This document shows positions 59,610 to 64,000 of a stretch of DNA of 64,000 nt, piece after piece. The notes beneath the pieces were generated by a model, which saw only the letters and a program-made list of their open reading frames with translations, made no database searches and was not told where the DNA came from. Numbering within the stretch: the stretch's first letter is position 1; the number at the start of each line of letters is the position of its first letter. The stretch is from JAKPPT01 sp964630305 (GTDB lineage: Bacteria; Spirochaetota; Spirochaetia; Treponematales; UBA12059): assembly GCA_964630305.1 (NCBI GenBank), contig CAZVTR010000005.1:1-64000 (forward strand). Reading direction: 5' to 3'. Both the position numbers and the translations under genes were made by a program.

Positions 59610-62531
59610 ATGAAAAAATCTAAAGTACTCAATGTGCTCATTATTGTTGGGTTTGTAGTACTCGGTCTTTTGAGCTGTGTTGGCACACAGGCTAAAGGCA
59701 GTGATGCAGCTCAGGTTCAGAGTGAAGAAGTGCAGCAAACGCCAATTGCGGTTACAGAAGTAAAGCAAAAGTATGATCCCTATCAGGCAATGCCAGATGA
59801 TTTGCTGCCGCTTGCTCCTGAGCTCACAAAAGGTGTTTTTGATAATGGGATCACCTATTATGTAAGAAAAAATGGCAATCCTGCTAAGCGTGCTGTCATG
59901 TATTTAGTCGTTAAAGCGGGTTCTGTGCATGAAACCGATGAAGAACGTGGCTATGCACATTTTGTTGAGCACATGGCATTTAATGGCACAGCATCCTTTC
60001 CGGAGAACCAGTTGGTAGACTATTTTAGATCAATTGGTATGGAATTTGGTGCAGAAGTCAATGCGTATACATCATTTGATAGAACTGTTTACATGATAAA
60101 AATGCCGCTTGATAAGCTTACGTTTTATCAGAAGGGGTTGCAGATTCTCAAGGAGTTTGCGCTTGATATTACATTTGATCCTATTGAAGTAGAAAAAGAG
60201 AAAGGCGTTATCCTTGAAGAAATGCGGCTCGATAAAGGCAGCAGGGAGCGCGCAAGCAATAAGGAACTAGAAGCCATGCTCGGCGGAACGCCCTATGCAA
60301 ACCGCAGTCCCATAGGAACAGAGGCATCTATTAGGAATGCTACAGCCGAAAAACTCAAAGCGTTTTATACAAAACACTATACGCTGAATAGGATGGCAAT
60401 TATTGTGGTTGCGGATCAAACGCCAGCCTACATGATACGTTCAGTTAATGAGGTATTTGAAAAACTTCCTGCTCAGCCTCAAGCTTTAACTAATTTTGTT
60501 TATAAAATTGACAGTATTCCTGATCTTAAATACTCGATAAGCACTGATGATGATTTTGGTATGGCAACAGTAGGGTATGAACAGATAACTCCGCTTAAGC
60601 CAGAAAAAACACTCCGCGATTATAATAATTTTGTTATTCGCAATCTTACTGAACAGGCAATTAATTTCCGGCTCAATGCATTAATAAATAGCGGCAAAGC
60701 CAATTGGGAAGATGCCTATTTTGGCACTGACTATTTCTTTGGCCAAACACGTTCACTCGATCTTGTTATGCGGGCAAAAGCCGGTAAGGAATTAGAAGCT
60801 TTTAAAATGCTCATGGAAGAGATTGAGCGGCTAAAACAGAATGGGTTTACTGTGGGCGAATTTAACCGCGCTATTTCCAGCCACAGAGCATGGGTAAAGA
60901 CGCTCGATGTAGAAGATATGGATCTAAAGAGCGATGATTTTGCAGAAGAGTATACCCGCAATTTTATGTATGATGAACCAGTGCCTGGTGTTACCAATGA
61001 GCGTGTGTATATTACTAATGTGCTCAATACGCTGACACTCGATATGCTTAATAACTACATGCGGGAGATGCTTAAGGATTTTACTAAAGGCTTTATTTAT
61101 GTACGAACAAAACCGCAATTTGTATCGCTTAAACAGGAAGATTTTGCAAAGCTTATCGCTGGAGCAATCAGCAAAAAGTATGAACCCTTTGTTTCAACTG
61201 AAAAAGAGATAGGTTTATACGATAATTTATTGCCTCCTGGGAAAATAACAGCAGAAGAAACATTTTATAATGATTTTACTAAACTGGTGTTAGCTAATGG
61301 CGCTGTAGTATATGTAAAACCTACAAGCTTTGATAAGGATGCTGTAAAAGTATTTGCTTTTGCGCAGGGCGGGTACTATGCGTTACCAGAACAGGATGTT
61401 ATGCCTGCCCGGTTGTTAAGTTTCCTTATGAATGCTGCTGGTTACAGTGATATTTCTGCAGATAAACTTAATGAACTTCTCGCTCCTTATCGTGTCAGCT
61501 TAAAATGGAATGTCGATAGCACAAGCCAGTATCTTGTTGGGGAAACTAAAACCAATGATGTTGAACCGCTCTTGCGGCTCATTTCGCTCTTGCAGGCAAG
61601 CCCGGGCAAGGATATTGCAAACTTTAATCGGAATAAACAGCGGCTTTTTGATGAAATTGAAAGCATACAGGAAGATCCTGAGTATCGCTTTAGAAATGAC
61701 TGGCAAAAAGTGCTTTATGGCAGTTCTGAGTATGTTAAAGGTTTTGGAGTTAACGAATTTGACGCAATTACGTATGCTCAGTGTGCAGAATTAATGAAAA
61801 AGCTCTTTGGCAATGCCGGCAAGTTTACCTACGTTATTGTTGGCGATGTAACAATGGATAGCTTGAAACCTCTGCTCGAAAAACATATTGGTTCTTTGCC
61901 CGGAAAACCAGATTCAAGCAGGGTTGTCTGGAAAGAACCAAAACCACAAAAACCAACACAGCAGAAATACATATTTAACTATGCCAAAGAAAATAAAGCC
62001 GATGTGCTGCTTTATTTTACAGGACCAATACAATATACCTGGGAAACAGAGCAAAAATTTGAAATTCTCAAAGCCTCTCTGAATAATAGGCTTCTCGATA
62101 GAATACGAGAGGAACTGAGCGGCACCTATGTAATAAGCTGTGATGGTTCAGTAGAAGTACTTCCTACACCGCAGTATAGCTTTATTATACAATTCAGTAC
62201 CGATCCGGCACGTGTTGATGATCTCATCGCTGCTGTCCGCCGTGAAATTGATGCATATGTTTCGGGTAATTTTGATGATAAATATGTCAAACAGATAGCT
62301 TCTCAGCTCAGCCGGACTACAGGATACATATATACCAATGATTTCTGGCTTTGGTATACTGGCCTTACACTGCTTAATGGCATTGATGACTTTTCGTTTG
62401 TACAACAGTGGTCATTACGTTCTGTGTTGGCAACCAAAGAAAATATTCAGCAGATGGCGGAAAAGGTATTTAATACTGAGTATCAGTATGTATTTGTGTT
62501 ACAGCCGCCTGCAGCAACAGAGCAAAAATAA
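59610..62531 (+). CDS. M16 family zinc protease, lipoprotein (PqqL-like)
   Basis: 973 residues, with a lipoprotein signal (LLSC, Cys23), so membrane-anchored outside the cytoplasm. The inverted zinc motif is HFVEH (117-121), with the third ligand in the EKEKGVILEEMR segment. Two M16 halves are present: the second (about 550-970) lacks the zinc motif, as usual. The family degrades peptides or small proteins. AAAGGATG precedes the ATG. The leader contains an AGCAGA/TCTGCT hairpin (59563-59577). Confidence 0.93.
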   Translation: MKKSKVLNVLIIVGFVVLGLLSCVGTQAKGSDAAQVQSEEVQQTPIAVTEVKQKYDPYQAMPDDLLPLAPELTKGVFDNGITYYVRKNGNPAKRAVMYLVVKAGSVHETDEERGYAHFVEHMAFNGTASFPENQLVDYFRSIGMEFGAEVNAYTSFDRTVYMIKMPLDKLTFYQKGLQILKEFALDITFDPIEVEKEKGVILEEMRLDKGSRERASNKELEAMLGGTPYANRSPIGTEASIRNATAEKLKAFYTKHYTLNRMAIIVVADQTPAYMIRSVNEVFEKLPAQPQALTNFVYKIDSIPDLKYSISTDDDFGMATVGYEQITPLKPEKTLRDYNNFVIRNLTEQAINFRLNALINSGKANWEDAYFGTDYFFGQTRSLDLVMRAKAGKELEAFKMLMEEIERLKQNGFTVGEFNRAISSHRAWVKTLDVEDMDLKSDDFAEEYTRNFMYDEPVPGVTNERVYITNVLNTLTLDMLNNYMREMLKDFTKGFIYVRTKPQFVSLKQEDFAKLIAGAISKKYEPFVSTEKEIGLYDNLLPPGKITAEETFYNDFTKLVLANGAVVYVKPTSFDKDAVKVFAFAQGGYYALPEQDVMPARLLSFLMNAAGYSDISADKLNELLAPYRVSLKWNVDSTSQYLVGETKTNDVEPLLRLISLLQASPGKDIANFNRNKQRLFDEIESIQEDPEYRFRNDWQKVLYGSSEYVKGFGVNEFDAITYAQCAELMKKLFGNAGKFTYVIVGDVTMDSLKPLLEKHIGSLPGKPDSSRVVWKEPKPQKPTQQKYIFNYAKENKADVLLYFTGPIQYTWETEQKFEILKASLNNRLLDRIREELSGTYVISCDGSVEVLPTPQYSFIIQFSTDPARVDDLIAAVRREIDAYVSGNFDDKYVKQIASQLSRTTGYIYTNDFWLWYTGLTLLNGIDDFSFVQQWSLRSVLATKENIQQMAEKVFNTEYQYVFVLQPPAATEQK

Positions 62532-62546
62532 AACGAGGAACTGCGT

Positions 62547-63083
62547 ATGGAATGGTATACGACATGGGTGAGAGAAAATATCATCCTTTCTTCATTTATA
62601 CAATTTTTTATACTTGGTACGGTCGGCGAAATCCTCGGGATGGTAATTGCGCGGAAACAAGTCTCTGCTAATGTGGTTGAATGGCTGTTTAAGGCTGTGG
62701 TCTGGGGACTCTTGGGTATTCTCATCAAATATGCGTTTAAAGGGTACACGGGCTTTATAAACATCCTTGTGGAATATAATTTACTCCCGGCGGTCGTTGG
62801 TCCGAATTCAAATATCGCACTGCTCAGAGCTTTTGCGCTTTCATTTGTGATGAATGCTCAGTTTGGACCAGTTCTTATGTTTTTGCATCGTACTACTGAC
62901 AATATCATTATGCGGACTAAAGGTTATGCTGGAATCGATAGAAGTTTTTGGACATTGCTCTGGTTCTGGCTCCCGGCCCATACCCTGACATTTTCACTTC
63001 CCGCTGATTATCAGATTGGTGTTGCAGCACTGCTTTCGGTAGCGCTTGGAATAATCATGGGGTATACTAAGCGCAAAAGCTAG
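62547..63083 (+). CDS. membrane protein of unknown function
   Basis: 178 residues with four or five membrane segments (IQFFILGTVGEILGMVI, VEWLFKAVVWGLLGILI, NIALLRAFALSFVMNAQFGP, FWTLLWFWLPAHTLTF, GVAALLSVALGIIMGYT). Conserved-looking Asn-Ala-Gln-Phe-Gly-Pro and Trp-rich stretches recall an Mpv17-like arrangement only loosely. GAGGA precedes the ATG. It follows the M16 protease by 15 bases, likely cotranscribed. Confidence 0.78.
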   Translation: MEWYTTWVRENIILSSFIQFFILGTVGEILGMVIARKQVSANVVEWLFKAVVWGLLGILIKYAFKGYTGFINILVEYNLLPAVVGPNSNIALLRAFALSFVMNAQFGPVLMFLHRTTDNIIMRTKGYAGIDRSFWTLLWFWLPAHTLTFSLPADYQIGVAALLSVALGIIMGYTKRKS

Positions 63084-63152
63084 TGTTTGTCTGAGTAGCC
63101 TACAAGCAATCAGTGTTTACAGTGCTGATTGGTGGTGCAATGAAGCATTATG

Positions 63153-63178
63153 AAGCCGCTCGTGAGGGGCGGCTTTTT
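63153..63178 (+). terminator. intrinsic terminator
   Basis: AAGCCGCTC pairs with GGGGCGGCTT around a short loop (one G-T pair), followed by TTTTTGTTTTT. Confidence 0.9.
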
Positions 63179-63256
63179 GTTTTTATGCATGATGGAGTGA
63201 TTTTTTTCTGCTTATGTACAGACAAAACTATATATTTTTAGCGCAAATTGTAAAAA

Positions 63257-63272
63257 TGGCATAAATTTTGCT
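63257..63272 (+). promoter_or_regulatory. sigma-54 (-24/-12) promoter of iadA
   Basis: TGGCAT-AAATT-TTGCT matches the sigma-54 consensus TGGCAC-N5-TTGCA/T closely, with GG (63258-63259) and GC (63270-63271) exactly ten bases apart. It lies 55 bases before the iadA ATG and after a terminator, in AT-rich DNA. No TTGACA/TATAAT pair competes with it. Confidence 0.75.
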
Positions 63273-63327
63273 TATAAATATTTCAAGTGAATAACCAAAT
63301 TATGAGTCTGAGACAGGAGTAAATACT

Positions 63328-64000
63328 ATGCTGGTAATAAAAAATGCACAAGCTTTTACACCAGATAATGCAGGCGTAGTAGATATACTTATTGCTGGCA
63401 GCCAAATTGTGTTTATAGGTACAAATCTGGCAATTCCTGAGAGTCTTGTTACGGCAACTATCGATGCCAAAGGACTATATGCGGTGCCAGGTTTTATTGA
63501 TGGCCATGTCCATACGATAGGAGGCGGCGGAGAAGGCGGATTTGCAACACGGACTCCGGAGCTTCAGGCGGGCACGGCGTTTACCTATGGTGTGACTACA
63601 GTAATTGGCGTACTCGGAACAGATGGAATAGCTCGTTCAATGGAGACTTTAGTTGCAAAAACCTATGGCCTCAGAGCAGAAGGCTTATCGGCATATTGCC
63701 TCTCGGGCTCATACCGTGTTCCGCTTACCACGCTTACTGGAGAACTGGTTCGCGATATTATGTTTATTGAGCCTGTGTTAGGCGCAGGGGAAATAGCAAT
63801 AGGCGACCATCGATCAAGCTGGCCAGCTGATGACGAACTTACAAGAATAATTGCCGATGCCCGTCTCGGCGGCATCCTTTCCGGCAAAGCTGGTATAGTA
63901 AACATTCATCTTGGCGATGATACTCGTGGGTTTATGCAATTAGAACGCATTTTTGCTAATGTGAGCATACCTCGCCAGCAAGTATTACCGACACACTGCA
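63328..64000 (+). CDS. iadA: isoaspartyl dipeptidase IadA, N-terminal part (runs off the window)
   Basis: The first 224 codons of an amidohydrolase that splits beta-aspartyl dipeptides from damaged proteins; the end lies beyond 64000. Metal ligands His60 and His62 are in FIDGHVHTIGGGGEGG, and GDHRSSWP is the family landmark. Where E. coli IadA has a carboxylated bridging Lys, this protein has Glu155 (GAGEIAIGDHRSS). NIHLGDD supplies the next His. AGGAG lies 8 bases upstream of ATG 63328. Expression is probably sigma-54 dependent. Confidence 0.92.
   Translation, partial: MLVIKNAQAFTPDNAGVVDILIAGSQIVFIGTNLAIPESLVTATIDAKGLYAVPGFIDGHVHTIGGGGEGGFATRTPELQAGTAFTYGVTTVIGVLGTDGIARSMETLVAKTYGLRAEGLSAYCLSGSYRVPLTTLTGELVRDIMFIEPVLGAGEIAIGDHRSSWPADDELTRIIADARLGGILSGKAGIVNIHLGDDTRGFMQLERIFANVSIPRQQVLPTHC

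Overview
The window reads as chromosomal DNA of a spirochaete, most likely a Treponema relative. Pointers are a CheR-CheB pair next to a large alpha-helical protein of spirochaetal DUF5312 type, the three-gene anaerobic glycerol-3-phosphate dehydrogenase set ending in a DUF1667 protein, a DUF4015 glycoside-hydrolase-like protein, many TPR proteins and lipoproteins, and a long-form PRPP synthetase. The assignment is inference from gene content; no rRNA is present. Unlike host-restricted Treponema pallidum, this organism carries de novo purine genes (purF, purM, purN, purD), which suggests a freer lifestyle.

Layout. 1-3.5 kb: an RRM RNA-binding protein behind a structured leader, a TPR protein with a C-terminal Mrr-like fold, and an aminopeptidase P. 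3.6-9.6 kb (minus): DUF5312 protein, purF, purM, purN, enolase. 9.7-16.2 kb: cheR, cheB, a NifU-type scaffold (minus), parA, parB, a lipoprotein, purD. 16.2-23.6 kb: exported protein, Na/Pi transporter, prs, and the glycerol-3-phosphate dehydrogenase operon. 23.7-28.1 kb (minus): Hsp20, TPR protein, membrane protein, glycerophosphodiesterase, coiled-coil protein and an envelope protein. 28.2-35.4 kb: mnmE, mnmG, two CDP-alcohol phosphatidyltransferases in divergent orientation, a HAD phosphatase and a PhzF-like protein.

35.5-37.7 kb is the one clearly foreign-looking stretch: an AT-rich DUF262/GmrSD-like gene, four degenerate tandem repeats and a tRNA-Leu(CAA). 37.7-45 kb holds small metalloprotein, membrane and regulator genes, a LUD protein, the DUF4015 protein and a free-standing DbpA RNA-binding domain. 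44.8-54.7 kb: metallo-beta-lactamase fold hydrolase, apbE, PAP2 phosphatase, a VanY-like peptidase, a HATPase-HDOD fusion, trmJ, an SDR, ctpA, rsmE and a WecG/TagA-like protein. 54.8-64 kb: a second M24 peptidase, an enlarged glmS, galU, an M16 lipoprotein protease, a membrane protein and the start of iadA behind a sigma-54 promoter.

The most interesting pattern is in the starts. At least seven genes lack a Shine-Dalgarno sequence and instead have a -35/-10 promoter whose -10 hexamer ends exactly six bases before the start codon, so transcription should begin at the start codon (leaderless mRNAs). The clearest case is the 29-bp gap between trmJ and the divergent SDR gene, where each gene's first codons also form the -35 box of the other. 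Other leads are the sigma-54 promoter, an operator array in front of a membrane-protein/winged-helix operon, a WecG-like protein lacking the usual catalytic Asp, and similar Ser/Thr-rich insertions in two unrelated enzymes.
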